A DNA stretch of 64,000 nucleotides from Microbacterium profundi (GTDB lineage: Bacteria; Actinomycetota; Actinomycetes; Actinomycetales; Microbacteriaceae), in assembly GCF_000763375.1 (NCBI RefSeq), contig NZ_JPSY01000001.1, positions 744,001-808,000 of the forward strand, read 5' to 3'. The notes beneath the pieces were generated by a model. That model was not told the origin of the DNA. It did no database searches and was given only the letters and a program-made list of their open reading frames with translations. The translations under genes were made by a program, and so were the position numbers. Position 1 is the stretch's first letter; each line of letters starts with the position of its first letter. Below, piece after piece: positions 49,594-64,000 of this stretch.

Positions 49594-50975
49594 CATCGGC
49601 TCCTCAATGCGACTTCGAGGTCGCGCTGCATGGTCTCGAGACCCCGCCTCACGCCGTTCGGCCCGTTCGTGATCGTGCCGACCACGTTCTTGATCAGGGC
49701 CGATTCCACGGCCGCCTGCTGCGGAGGCGCGGGCATCGGAGCGGTGGTCGGGAACTTGTCGAGAGTGTCGTAGAACACGTTCCAATGCGCGGGCCCGATG
49801 CCGGCTCCGTAGAGCTCGTCGTTCAGCGACCGACGCGCCACAGACGAATCCGGCTTCGCATGCGCGATGCGCATTCCTTCGACCGAAGTCGTGTACTTCA
49901 GCCACTCCCAGGCCTCGTCCTTGCGCTGCGATGTGGACATGATCGCGTAGCCTGCAGTGCCGAACTGATGGCGCTGGCTGCGCATCTTCGGGAAGTAGGT
50001 GACGTCGTAGTCGTCGTTCGCGAACCCCGCTTCGTTCAGCCCCTGCACCCAGTAGCCGCCGGCGGCCGTCATGCCGACGGATCCGGTCGAGAACAGCGCG
50101 ACGAGCTCGTTGCCGCCGCCCTGCGCGGGGTTGGCCGCGAGGCCCTCGGAGACCATCTCCTGGATCACCTGGAAGCTCTCGATGGTGCGCTCGTTCAGCG
50201 CATCCGCGTTCTCCCAGAGGAAGCCGCCGCCGCGGGGCTTCTCGTCGGGGTAAAAGCTCTTCCAGAGCCAGTCGCCTCCGGCGGCCTTCTCCTCGGTGAG
50301 GAAGCTGGTGTCGTTGTTGTAGAGCCACGGCACGACTCCGCCCCAGAGCCTGTTGTTCCAGAAGTAGGGCAGGAAGTTCCCGTCCGCCGACTTCTTCATC
50401 GTGCGTGCGACGTTCAGGAAGTCGTCCACCGTCCAGTCGTCGCGCGGACGCTCGAGGCCGGCGCGCTCGAGAGCCGTGGTGTTGTAGAACACGTTCGGCG
50501 CGTTGAAGTTGTCCGGCAGCTGGTAGAGGCTCCCCTTGTACATGAACGCCTCGACGAGCGAGGGATGCACGTCGTCGAAGTAGTCCTTCATCTCCGCCGC
50601 ATCGCGCTGCACGTACTCGTCGAGCGGGTGCGCCATGCGCGAGGCGAAGAGCTGCGTTCCCTCGGTGGCGACCATCACGACGTCCGGCGGGTTGCCCGCG
50701 GCCACCATGGTCAGGATCTTGGCGAAGAAGTTGCTCCAGTCCTGCCCCTGGATCGCCACGATGCGCACCGGGATGTCGGGGTGCAGCTTCTGGAATCCGT
50801 CGACGAGTCCCTGGCGGGCCGCGGCATCCTGTGCCGTGCCGAACAGGGCGACGGTGAGGGCGTCGCTGCCGCGCCCCGGGATGTCACCGCCAGTGAGCCG
50901 CGGCCACGAGATCGCGGTGCCGACCGCTCCGAGACCGAGAAGAGCGATCATCGCCCGTCGACTGAGTTCAACCAC
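49593..50975 (-). CDS. Sugar-binding protein of ABC transporter
   Basis: 460 residues, family 1 extracellular solute-binding protein. The N-terminus 'LSRRAMIALLGLGAVGTA' looks like a Tat-type signal without an obvious lipobox Cys. Ligand-domain features include 'HPDIPVRIVAIQGQDW', 'GNPPDVVMV' and 'WEWLKYTTS'. GTG 50975 has GGAGG 8 nt upstream. As the first gene of the operon it is controlled by the divergent LacI regulator. Predicted ligand: a fructo-oligosaccharide or sucrose, inferred from the GH32 gene. Confidence 0.88.
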   Translation of the reverse strand: MVELSRRAMIALLGLGAVGTAISWPRLTGGDIPGRGSDALTVALFGTAQDAAARQGLVDGFQKLHPDIPVRIVAIQGQDWSNFFAKILTMVAAGNPPDVVMVATEGTQLFASRMAHPLDEYVQRDAAEMKDYFDDVHPSLVEAFMYKGSLYQLPDNFNAPNVFYNTTALERAGLERPRDDWTVDDFLNVARTMKKSADGNFLPYFWNNRLWGGVVPWLYNNDTSFLTEEKAAGGDWLWKSFYPDEKPRGGGFLWENADALNERTIESFQVIQEMVSEGLAANPAQGGGNELVALFSTGSVGMTAAGGYWVQGLNEAGFANDDYDVTYFPKMRSQRHQFGTAGYAIMSTSQRKDEAWEWLKYTTSVEGMRIAHAKPDSSVARRSLNDELYGAGIGPAHWNVFYDTLDKFPTTAPMPAPPQQAAVESALIKNVVGTITNGPNGVRRGLETMQRDLEVALRSR

Positions 50976-51028
50976 GATGTCGTCCTCCGCTTCATTGCTC
51001 GACCCGGTTGCGTGTAGCGATCCCGGGG

Positions 51029-51046
51029 TGCTGAATTGATTCAGCA
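51029..51046. promoter_or_regulatory. LacI operator O1, TGCTGAAT-TG-ATTCAGCA
   Basis: Perfect 8-bp arms in the intergenic region of the divergent lacI-type and binding-protein genes. It covers the probable promoter of the transport operon. Confidence 0.82.
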
Positions 51047-51085
51047 AACAGAAACTAGCATCTGGAGAACCGAGTTGCAAGAATA

Positions 51086-51103
51086 AGCTGAAATGATTCA
51101 GCA
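51086..51103. promoter_or_regulatory. LacI operator O2, AGCTGAAATGATTCAGCA
   Basis: Variant of O1 (16 of 18 positions shared), 57 bp away centre to centre and 23 bp before the lacI-type ATG. It suits autoregulation and looping. Confidence 0.78.
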
Positions 51104-51125
51104 AAAGAATCCCGGAAGGATGCCG

Positions 51126-52157
51126 ATGGCCGAGCGCAGCACACGACGGGTGACACTCGCCGATGTCGCCGAAGCCGCGGGCATGTCGAAGTCCGCCGTG
51201 AGCATGATCCTCAACGACCGACCGGGTACTCGCCTGTCCGAAGATGCCGTGAAGCGCGTGCGCGCGGCCGCCGAAGAACTCGGCTATCGCCCCGACCCGG
51301 CTGCGCAGAGCCTGCGGCTCGGACGCAGCAAGTCGATCGGATTCATCTCCGACAAGGTTACGCTCACCAGGTTCGCCTCCCCGATGATCCTCGGCATCCT
51401 TGACGAGGCGAAAGCGCGCGGCCGGACGGTCCTCATCGCCGAGACCCGGGGGGAGCCGGGCGAGCTCGAGCACGCGGTGGACGCGATGCTCGACCGCCGT
51501 GTCGACGGCCTGCTCATCGGCCTGATGGTGGCCCGTCTGATCGACGTGCCCTCGATCCCCCGCGGTATGCCCCTGGTCGTCGTCAACGGCACGACCGCAC
51601 TCGATCACCCCAGCATCCTGCCTGATGAATGGCACGCAGGGCATACGGTCGCCGAGCATCTGGTCGCGGCCGGTCACCGGCGGATCGGAATAGTCGGCGA
51701 CCTTCCACGGGTGATGGACGATCTCAGGGAATCGGCGACGATCCCCTCACGGTTCGAAGGCATGATGGCGGCGTTCGATGCCGCCGGGGTCGCACCGGAG
51801 CGTGTCGAGGTCGACGCTTGGGATCCGACCGCCGGCTACGACGGCGCCAATCGCATCCTCGATGCCCACCCTGATCTGACGGCGGTCATCGCCGCCAACG
51901 ACGGCGTCGCGTTCGGCGTCTACCAGGCGCTCGGCGAGCGCGGCATCCGAATCCCAGCGGACGTTTCGGTGATCTCCTTCGACGATGAGGAGCTGGCCGG
52001 ATTCCACCGCCCCGGATTGACCACGGCCCGCCTGCCGTACGAGGAGATGGGTCAGCGTGGCATCAGGATGCTCCTCGGCGAGAACGAGCCTGCACACGAG
52101 CGCGTGGCGATGCCTTTGATCGTGCGCGACTCGGTGGCTGGGCCGCGGCCCGTCTGA
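51126..52157 (+). CDS. LacI-family transcriptional regulator of the fructan operon
   Basis: 343 residues. The N-terminal helix-turn-helix and hinge are clear: 'RVTLADVAEAAGMSKSAVSM', then 'RPDPAAQSLRLGRS'. A periplasmic-binding-protein-like effector domain follows, ending in 'VSVISFDDEELAGFHRPGLT'. ATG 51126 is chosen because GGAAGGA lies 5 nt upstream; ATG 51120 is also possible. The two palindromes between it and the divergent operon are its likely binding sites. Confidence 0.9.
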   Translation: MAERSTRRVTLADVAEAAGMSKSAVSMILNDRPGTRLSEDAVKRVRAAAEELGYRPDPAAQSLRLGRSKSIGFISDKVTLTRFASPMILGILDEAKARGRTVLIAETRGEPGELEHAVDAMLDRRVDGLLIGLMVARLIDVPSIPRGMPLVVVNGTTALDHPSILPDEWHAGHTVAEHLVAAGHRRIGIVGDLPRVMDDLRESATIPSRFEGMMAAFDAAGVAPERVEVDAWDPTAGYDGANRILDAHPDLTAVIAANDGVAFGVYQALGERGIRIPADVSVISFDDEELAGFHRPGLTTARLPYEEMGQRGIRMLLGENEPAHERVAMPLIVRDSVAGPRPV

Positions 52158-52212
52158 AGGACTCGAGATGCAGTCGGAGCCCCCCGAACCCCGCTCTGCT
52201 CGATGAACGGCT

Positions 52213-52239
52213 GAAGGCCCCCGCTGCGCGGAGGCCTTC
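52213..52239. terminator. Hairpin terminator between lacI-type gene and tRNA-Tyr
   Basis: 12-bp stem (one mismatch) GAAGGCCCCCGC / GCGGAGGCCTTC with a 3-nt loop. It is placed to end both the lacI-type transcript and the leftward tRNA-Tyr transcript. Confidence 0.75.
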
Positions 52240-52251
52240 ATCTATGTGGTG

Positions 52252-52333
52252 TGGCGAGTGAGGGATTCGAACCCCCGAATGCGATGCAGTCTGATTTACA
52301 GTCAGATCCCTTTGGCCGCTTGGGTAACTCGCC
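52252..52333 (-). tRNA. tRNA-Tyr (GTA)
   Basis: Minus strand. Acceptor GGCGAGT / ACTCGCC, anticodon loop CTGTAAA giving GTA, a long variable arm as in bacterial tRNA-Tyr, and T-loop TTCGAAT. 82 nt without CCA. Confidence 0.93.
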
Positions 52334-52420
52334 AAGTGCACACCCGTCCAGCTTGTACAGCCAATCGGGGGCGCGAGTATCAAGCATACCCGCCAGAAGC
52401 GGGTGCAAGAAATCGGCAGT

Positions 52421-53341
52421 TCAGCTGCCGCGGACCCCGCGTTCGCCGTCCTCGAGCGACTCCGGTGTGCGCAGCAGCCCACCCTCCGCGCGGCAGGTTG
52501 CGGCGGCGACATCCATCGCTCGATCGAGCAGCTTCTGCCATTCCTCTACCGCCTCCGGACGGGCACCGACGAGTCCCTCCGCCACGGCGGAGAGCGTCGC
52601 ATCCCCCGCCCCGACCGTGTCGATCACTGGTCCGGGAAGGCTGGCGATCGGAGCGGTGAGGATGCCGGCATCCGCCTCGAGGATCGCACCGTCCTTGCCC
52701 GCCGTCGCCAGCACGGCATCGGCTCCCAGCGCGCGCAGCCGCGCGCGCAGCGCATCGAGATCGCCGTCGTACAGCAGCGCGGCGTCGTCGGCTCCGACCT
52801 TCACGATCGCGGCATCCGCGGCAAGGCGCTCGAACCCGCGCACGAACTCACCGCGGTCGCTGAGCATGCCGGCGCGCGGATTCGGGTCGATCGCCACCCT
52901 GACGCCCGCCAGGGCATCGGCGACAGCATCCACCTCGGCGGGCACGTCGAACGGGAAGCAGCTGATCACCGCGAGATCGGCGTCGGCGAGCACCGCGCGC
53001 GCCTCGTCTCCGTAACGGATGCTGCGCCCCTGAGCCGCCTCGTTGAAGACGTACGTCGGCTCGCCGCCGGCATCGCGCTGCACGACCGCGCGCGACGACC
53101 CGAGCGGAGCGTCACTGGAGATCAGGCTCACGTCGTGATCGGCAAGGTACTCGCGGATGTGGGCACCGGCCTCGTCATCACCGACCATCGCGATGAGCGT
53201 CGTGGGCACGCCGAGCCGGCGGAGTCCGACGGCGACGTTCAACGCCGCGCCACCGACCAGTTCGCGCACTCCTCCGCTGTCATGGATCTCGTCGATCAAC
53301 GCATCGCCGATGACGACGGCGCTGGGGGTGCTCTGCTGCAT
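52421..53341 (-). CDS. PfkB-family carbohydrate kinase, likely fructokinase
   Basis: 306 residues. N-terminal PfkB signature 'GGAALNVAVGLRRLGVPTTL' and C-terminal signature 'VIDTVGAGDATLSAVAEGL', with the catalytic Asp of GAGD. Proximity to the GH32 transport operon makes fructose the most likely substrate, but other sugars or nucleosides are possible. The ATG at 53341 has only a weak ribosome site; sequence upstream is repetitive and non-coding. Confidence 0.87.
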   Translation of the reverse strand: MQQSTPSAVVIGDALIDEIHDSGGVRELVGGAALNVAVGLRRLGVPTTLIAMVGDDEAGAHIREYLADHDVSLISSDAPLGSSRAVVQRDAGGEPTYVFNEAAQGRSIRYGDEARAVLADADLAVISCFPFDVPAEVDAVADALAGVRVAIDPNPRAGMLSDRGEFVRGFERLAADAAIVKVGADDAALLYDGDLDALRARLRALGADAVLATAGKDGAILEADAGILTAPIASLPGPVIDTVGAGDATLSAVAEGLVGARPEAVEEWQKLLDRAMDVAAATCRAEGGLLRTPESLEDGERGVRGS

Positions 53342-53380
53342 CCTGCCATTCTCGCGTATCCCGCGGCGGCTCGTTGCTGC

Positions 53381-53420
53381 GCGAGTGGGCGCGACTGGGC
53401 GCGAGTGGGCGCGACTGGGC
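53381..53420. repeat. Two perfect 20-bp tandem repeats
   Basis: Unit GCGAGTGGGCGCGACTGGGC twice, followed by degenerate 10-bp echoes to about 53440, upstream of the PfkB gene. The stretch to 53595 holds no supported gene and is low in complexity. Confidence 0.8.
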
Positions 53421-53595
53421 GGGAGGTGGCGCGAGTGGCCGCCTGCGACCTGTGGAGACGGCACAACGCGCCACCTCCTCGCCAGGTGCACGACGCACCG
53501 CCGCGCGAGGTGTCGCGAAGTGCCGCCAAAAACGGTCCCACGCGGCACCAAGCGCCACCTCCCGCACGGGCTCCGGCCACCACCCGCTCAGGTAC

Positions 53596-53631
53596 GAAGA
53601 AAGCCCCAGGGCGAACCCTGGGGCTTTCTTC
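53596..53631 (-). terminator. rpoC terminator
   Basis: Perfect 16-bp stem GAAGAAAGCCCCAGGG / CCCTGGGGCTTTCTTC around a CGAA tetraloop, 15 bp after the rpoC stop. Confidence 0.92.
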
Positions 53632-53646
53632 AGTGGGCTAGAACAC

Positions 53647-57522
<3,876 letters not shown>

Positions 57523-57558
57523 TAGTTCTCCTGTGTCTCAATAAATATTTAGGGACCC

Positions 57559-57580
57559 GGTCCCTGAGCTTGTCGAAGGG
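57559..57580. repeat. Dispersed repeat (CCTGAGCTTGTCGAAGGG type) in rpoB-rpoC gap
   Basis: Contains CCCTGAGCTTGTCGAAGGG, a short repeat I recall as common in Microbacteriaceae genomes, next to a perfect GGGACC-c-GGTCCC palindrome (57552-57564). Confidence 0.5.
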
Positions 57581-57586
57581 TGCGCG

Positions 57587-61081
<3,495 letters not shown>

Positions 61082-61207
61082 GGGAATAACCTCCGTGAGC
61101 CCCGCAGGGCTTCTCGATTCCTTTGTCGTCAGGTGGAGTGCGCACTCAATTGCTCAACATCTGCCGACCACCATATGAGGGCAGGGAGAACCGAGGCGCA
61201 AAGAACA

Positions 61208-61236
61208 ACTATACGTCCGATTTCACGACATGGCAA
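61208..61236 (-). promoter_or_regulatory. rpoB promoter, TTGCCA-N17-TATAGT
   Basis: On the minus strand TTGCCA (61231-61236) and TATAGT (61208-61213) are separated by exactly 17 bp, a strong house-keeping sigma promoter. The leader to the rpoB TTG is about 120 nt. Confidence 0.82.
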
Positions 61237-61255
61237 GCTGAATCCTTGACCAATT

Positions 61256-61309
61256 CCGGATGCTGCGGTAAAAGCATCCGGATCGACAGCCCCGCGCTCG
61301 TCCGCGGGG
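61256..61309 (-). terminator. Double hairpin terminator of the oligopeptide operon
   Basis: Two perfect stems, CCCCGCG/CGCGGGG (61290-61309) and CCGGATGCT/AGCATCCGG (61256-61281), lie between the ABC ATPase stop and the rpoB promoter. Confidence 0.65.
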
Positions 61310-61319
61310 GCAGCGCGGG

Positions 61320-63311
61320 TCAGGCGATGCCCAGTTCGTTGCCCGGGATCGAGGCCAGAAGGCGACGGGTGTACGGGTCGCGCGGGTTCGTGAAGATCTC
61401 CTCGCTCGTCGCAGCCTCCACGAGAGCGCCGTCCTTCATCACGCAGACGTAGTCGCTGATCAGGCGCACGACCGCGAGGTCGTGCGAGATGAACAGGTAG
61501 CTGAGCCCGTACTCGCGCTGCAGATCACCGAGCAGTCGGAGGATCTGATCCTGCACCAGAACGTCGAGCGCCGATACCGGCTCGTCGCACACGATCAGAT
61601 CGGGCGAGAGCGCCAGGGCCCTTGCGATCGCGACGCGCTGACGCTGACCGCCGGACAGCTCGGACGGATACCGCCTGAGCATCGACTGCGGCAGCGCGAC
61701 GTCATCGAGCAGCTGCCGCACGCGCTTGCGGCGATCGGAGGTGCTCCCCCGCCGGTAGAACTCCAGCGGCTCGGCGATCAGGCGTTCGATCGTGAACATC
61801 GGGTTCAGGCTCGAATACGGATCCTGGAAGATCGGCTGCACCCGCTGACGGAAGTCGCGCGTCTCCGCGCGGCTGAGCGTGGACACGTCCTTGCCCTCGA
61901 ACCTGATCAGTCCGCTGGTCGGCTCGATCAGCTTCAGCAGCATCCGTGCCGTCGTGGTCTTGCCGGAGCCGGACTCCCCCACGATCGCGACGGTCTCGCC
62001 GCGCGGGATCACGAGCGACACATCCTTCACCGCGACGAAATCCTCGCCTCGGCCCCGCACCGGATACACCTTCGTGAGGTTCTCGAACTCGACGATGTTG
62101 TCGGATGCTGTGGCGGATGCTGAGGTCTCGGATGCTGCGGTCTCGGATGCTGCGGACGAGGGGGTCGTTTCGACGCGCTCCGCTTGCTCAACGCGTTTCG
62201 TCTCGCTTCGCTCGCTCAACGACCCGTCAGCGGAGTCGCTCCCCACGGGGCGTTCAGCGGAGGCGCCCCCCACGGGTCGTTCAGCGGAGTCGCCCCCCAC
62301 GGGTCGTTCAGCGGAGTCGCCCCCCACGGGGCGTTGAGCGGAGGCGCTCCCCACGGGGCGTTCAGCGGAGTCGCCCCCCACGGGGCGTTCAGAGGAGTCG
62401 CCCCACACGGGTCGTTGAGCGGAGGCGGCGGAGCCGTCGGAGACGAAACGGGGTGAGCGACCGAAGGGAGTCGAAGCCTCTCCGTCCGACTTCACGAACG
62501 TCTCTGGCCGCAGGCGCGCGACGGCGACAGACGGCGCGGCCGCGACGAGCGACTTCGTGTACGGATGCTGCGGGTCCTCGAGGATCTGCTTCGCATCGCC
62601 CTGTTCGACGACCTTGCCGCGGTGCATCACGATCACGCGCTCCGCACGCTCTGCGGCAAGCCCCAGATCGTGCGTGATCAACAGCACGGCCGTGCCGAGC
62701 TCACGCGTCATCGCACCGATCTGATCGAGGATCGTCTGCTGCACGGTGACGTCCAGCGCGCTGGTCGGCTCGTCCGCGATCAGCAGGCGCGGCTTGCAGG
62801 CGAGACCGATCGCGATCAGCGCGCGCTGTCGCATGCCGCCGGAGAACTCGTGCGGATACTGCTTGGCGCGCTTCGCCGCGTCGGGCAGACCTGCGGCCTC
62901 GAGCGCCTCGACGACCTTCGCGGAGACGTTCTGCCGGTTGGCGAGGCCGTGCGCGAGCAGCGTCTCGGCGACCTGCGTGCCGATCTTCGCGACCGGATTG
63001 AGGTTAGACATCGGGTCCTGCGGCACGAGCCCGATGTGGCGTCCGCGGATCGTGCGCATCTCGTGCTCCGGAGCCTTCGAGATCTCCCGACCGTCGAGAC
63101 GGATGCTGCCGGAGGCGATGCGTCCGCCACCGGCGAGGAGGCCGATGATCGCCATCGCGGTCGTCGACTTGCCCGACCCGGACTCCCCCACGATCGCGAC
63201 GGTCTCGCCCTCGGAGATCTCGAGGTCGACGCCCTCGACGGCGTGCACGACGCCGTCGGTGGTGTTGAAGTCGACGGCCAGGCCTTCGACCGACAGCAGC
63301 GGAGTGCTCAT
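61320..63311 (-). CDS. Fused DppD-DppF-type oligopeptide ABC ATPase
   Basis: About 663 residues with two complete ABC domains: Walker A 'GESGSGKSTTAMAI' with signature 'FSGGMRQRALIA', and Walker A 'GESGSGKTTTARML' with signature 'LSGGQRQRVAIARAL'. Each ends in the 'HPYTKSLV' or 'DPYTRRLL' tail of peptide importers. Between them lies a ~130-residue low-complexity linker encoded by 27-bp repeats. ATG 63311 has AAGGAA upstream; ATG 63338 is an alternative. Energises peptide uptake with the adjacent permease. Confidence 0.92.
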   Translation of the reverse strand: MSTPLLSVEGLAVDFNTTDGVVHAVEGVDLEISEGETVAIVGESGSGKSTTAMAIIGLLAGGGRIASGSIRLDGREISKAPEHEMRTIRGRHIGLVPQDPMSNLNPVAKIGTQVAETLLAHGLANRQNVSAKVVEALEAAGLPDAAKRAKQYPHEFSGGMRQRALIAIGLACKPRLLIADEPTSALDVTVQQTILDQIGAMTRELGTAVLLITHDLGLAAERAERVIVMHRGKVVEQGDAKQILEDPQHPYTKSLVAAAPSVAVARLRPETFVKSDGEASTPFGRSPRFVSDGSAASAQRPVWGDSSERPVGGDSAERPVGSASAQRPVGGDSAERPVGGDSAERPVGGASAERPVGSDSADGSLSERSETKRVEQAERVETTPSSAASETAASETSASATASDNIVEFENLTKVYPVRGRGEDFVAVKDVSLVIPRGETVAIVGESGSGKTTTARMLLKLIEPTSGLIRFEGKDVSTLSRAETRDFRQRVQPIFQDPYSSLNPMFTIERLIAEPLEFYRRGSTSDRRKRVRQLLDDVALPQSMLRRYPSELSGGQRQRVAIARALALSPDLIVCDEPVSALDVLVQDQILRLLGDLQREYGLSYLFISHDLAVVRLISDYVCVMKDGALVEAATSEEIFTNPRDPYTRRLLASIPGNELGIA
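62226..62430. repeat. Array of ~27-bp coding repeats in the ABC linker
   Basis: Seven to eight units resembling TTCAGCGGAGTCGCCCCCCA plus CGGGTCG, translating to (G/S)(D/A)SAERPVG. Flanked by sequences resembling dispersed Microbacterium repeats (CGTCTCGCTTCGCTCGCTC and its complement). Confidence 0.85.
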
Positions 63312-63339
63312 CTTCGGTTCCTTGGTGATATCGGCCATC

Positions 63340-64000
63340 TCAGCGCGCCCTCGTCCTCGGGTCCATCGACTCTCTCAGCGCTTCACCGAACAGCGTGAAG
63401 CCGAGAGCGGTGACCGCGATGCAGATGCCGGGGAAGAACGCCAGCCATGGCGCGATCGCGAGCTCGCTCTGCGCGTAGGTCAGCATCCGCCCCCACTCGG
63501 CGGTCTCGGGGCGTCCGCCGCCGAGGCCGAGGAACGAGAGCGCTGCCGCGTCGATCACGGCCGTCGCGAGCGTCAGAGTGCCCTGAACGATGACAGGGCC
63601 GATCGCGTTCGGCAGCACGTGCGACATCGTGATGCGCCCTCGTCCGAGTCCGAGCGTCTGCGCCGAGAGCACGTAGTCGCTCGAGCGCTGCTGCAGCATC
63701 GACGCGCGAAGCAGGCGCGCGAAGATCGGCACCTGCGACGCACCGATCGCGATCATCACCGCGTACGGGGTCTGGCCGAGGATCGCCGCGATCGAGACTG
63801 CGAGCAGCAGGTTCGGCACCGACAGGATGATGTCGACGATGCGCATGATGACCGTGTCGACCCAGCCGCCGAACGTGCCGGCGACGAGTCCGAGGATCAT
63901 GCCGCCGACCAGGCCCATCGCGGTCGAGATGACACCGACCATGAGAGAGGCCTGTGCACCCCAGATGAGCTTGGACAGCACGTCGCCGCCGAAGCGGTCG
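63340..64000 (-). CDS. Oligopeptide ABC transporter permease DppC (5' partial)
   Basis: The frame is open to the right edge (visible residues begin DRFGGDVLSKLIWGAQ), so the start is outside. Helices and the EAA-like loop 'RASMLQQRSSDYVLSAQTLG' match DppC/OppC permeases, and the end 'FTLFGEALRESMDPRTR' is the classic C-terminus. It is immediately upstream of the fused ATPase gene. Confidence 0.93.
   Translation of the reverse strand, partial: DRFGGDVLSKLIWGAQASLMVGVISTAMGLVGGMILGLVAGTFGGWVDTVIMRIVDIILSVPNLLLAVSIAAILGQTPYAVMIAIGASQVPIFARLLRASMLQQRSSDYVLSAQTLGLGRGRITMSHVLPNAIGPVIVQGTLTLATAVIDAAALSFLGLGGGRPETAEWGRMLTYAQSELAIAPWLAFFPGICIAVTALGFTLFGEALRESMDPRTRAR

Noticed and set aside
62226..62430. 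Possible CRISPR array
   Set aside because: Repeats are contiguous without unique spacers, lie within an ABC ATPase reading frame, and no cas genes are nearby.

Overview
The window is high-GC DNA from an actinobacterium, most probably Microbacterium or a close Microbacteriaceae relative. The basis is the codon and motif style, leaderless-looking promoters, a CmtR-type metal sensor, an rpoB start at TTG, and house-keeping genes (rpoB, rpoC, tRNA-Met, tRNA-Thr, tRNA-Tyr) mixed with sugar and metal cassettes. This is inference from gene content; no 16S gene is present.

Layout. 1-7.6 kb: a partial MprF-like (DUF2156) protein, an HxlR regulator divergent from a QorB-like quinone reductase, an RraA-fold protein, a copper chaperone/CopA pair behind a CsoR-type operator, and a membrane Ser/Thr kinase. 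7.6-12.7 kb: a sugar cluster (ThuA protein, two Gfo/Idh/MocA dehydrogenases, a TIM-barrel isomerase/epimerase) with a divergent TetR regulator and its palindromic operator.

12.9-36.4 kb: a large metal and envelope island. It combines copper handling (CopC, a CopD-CtaG fusion, two more CtaG proteins), extracytoplasmic thiol redox (DsbA-like, TlpA-like lipoprotein, CcdA, a flavoprotein), its own lipoprotein-maturation enzymes (two LspA, one Lnt), a Tat-exported M23 endopeptidase, a four-gene cmtR-cadA-cadD-lspA cadmium operon, a SmtB-type sensor divergent from a second P1B ATPase, an ACR3/bile-acid-symporter-like permease, and an Nramp (MntH) transporter behind two MntR-like boxes. Small cysteine-containing membrane proteins (probably DUF6153) occur in two intact copies and one broken copy. 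Each starts 7-8 nt after a -10-like hexamer and each carries a palindrome about 60 nt into the gene. A cation-efflux (CDF) gene inside the island has collapsed to its two ends.

36.4-41.4 kb: a decayed accessory zone. It holds RES-toxin and Abi-like pseudogenes, a pair of LysM-like secreted proteins, and a 1.6-kb relic of an integrative element. The relic is bounded by a 35-bp copy of the tRNA-Met 3' end, with a truncated integrase and an intact Abi_2 (HEPN) gene inside.

41.4-52.3 kb: an M23 peptidase with 21-bp tandem direct repeats upstream, an inositol-monophosphatase-family enzyme, a proline-rich membrane protein, an enoyl-CoA hydratase, an FBP-domain protein, and a fructan/sucrose operon (GH32 hydrolase, two permeases, a binding protein) divergent from a LacI regulator with two palindromic operators. 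52.4-64 kb: a PfkB kinase (plausible fructokinase for the same pathway), then rpoC and rpoB, and a fused two-domain oligopeptide ABC ATPase with its permease running off the right edge. The fused ATPase carries a repetitive linker made of 27-bp repeats.
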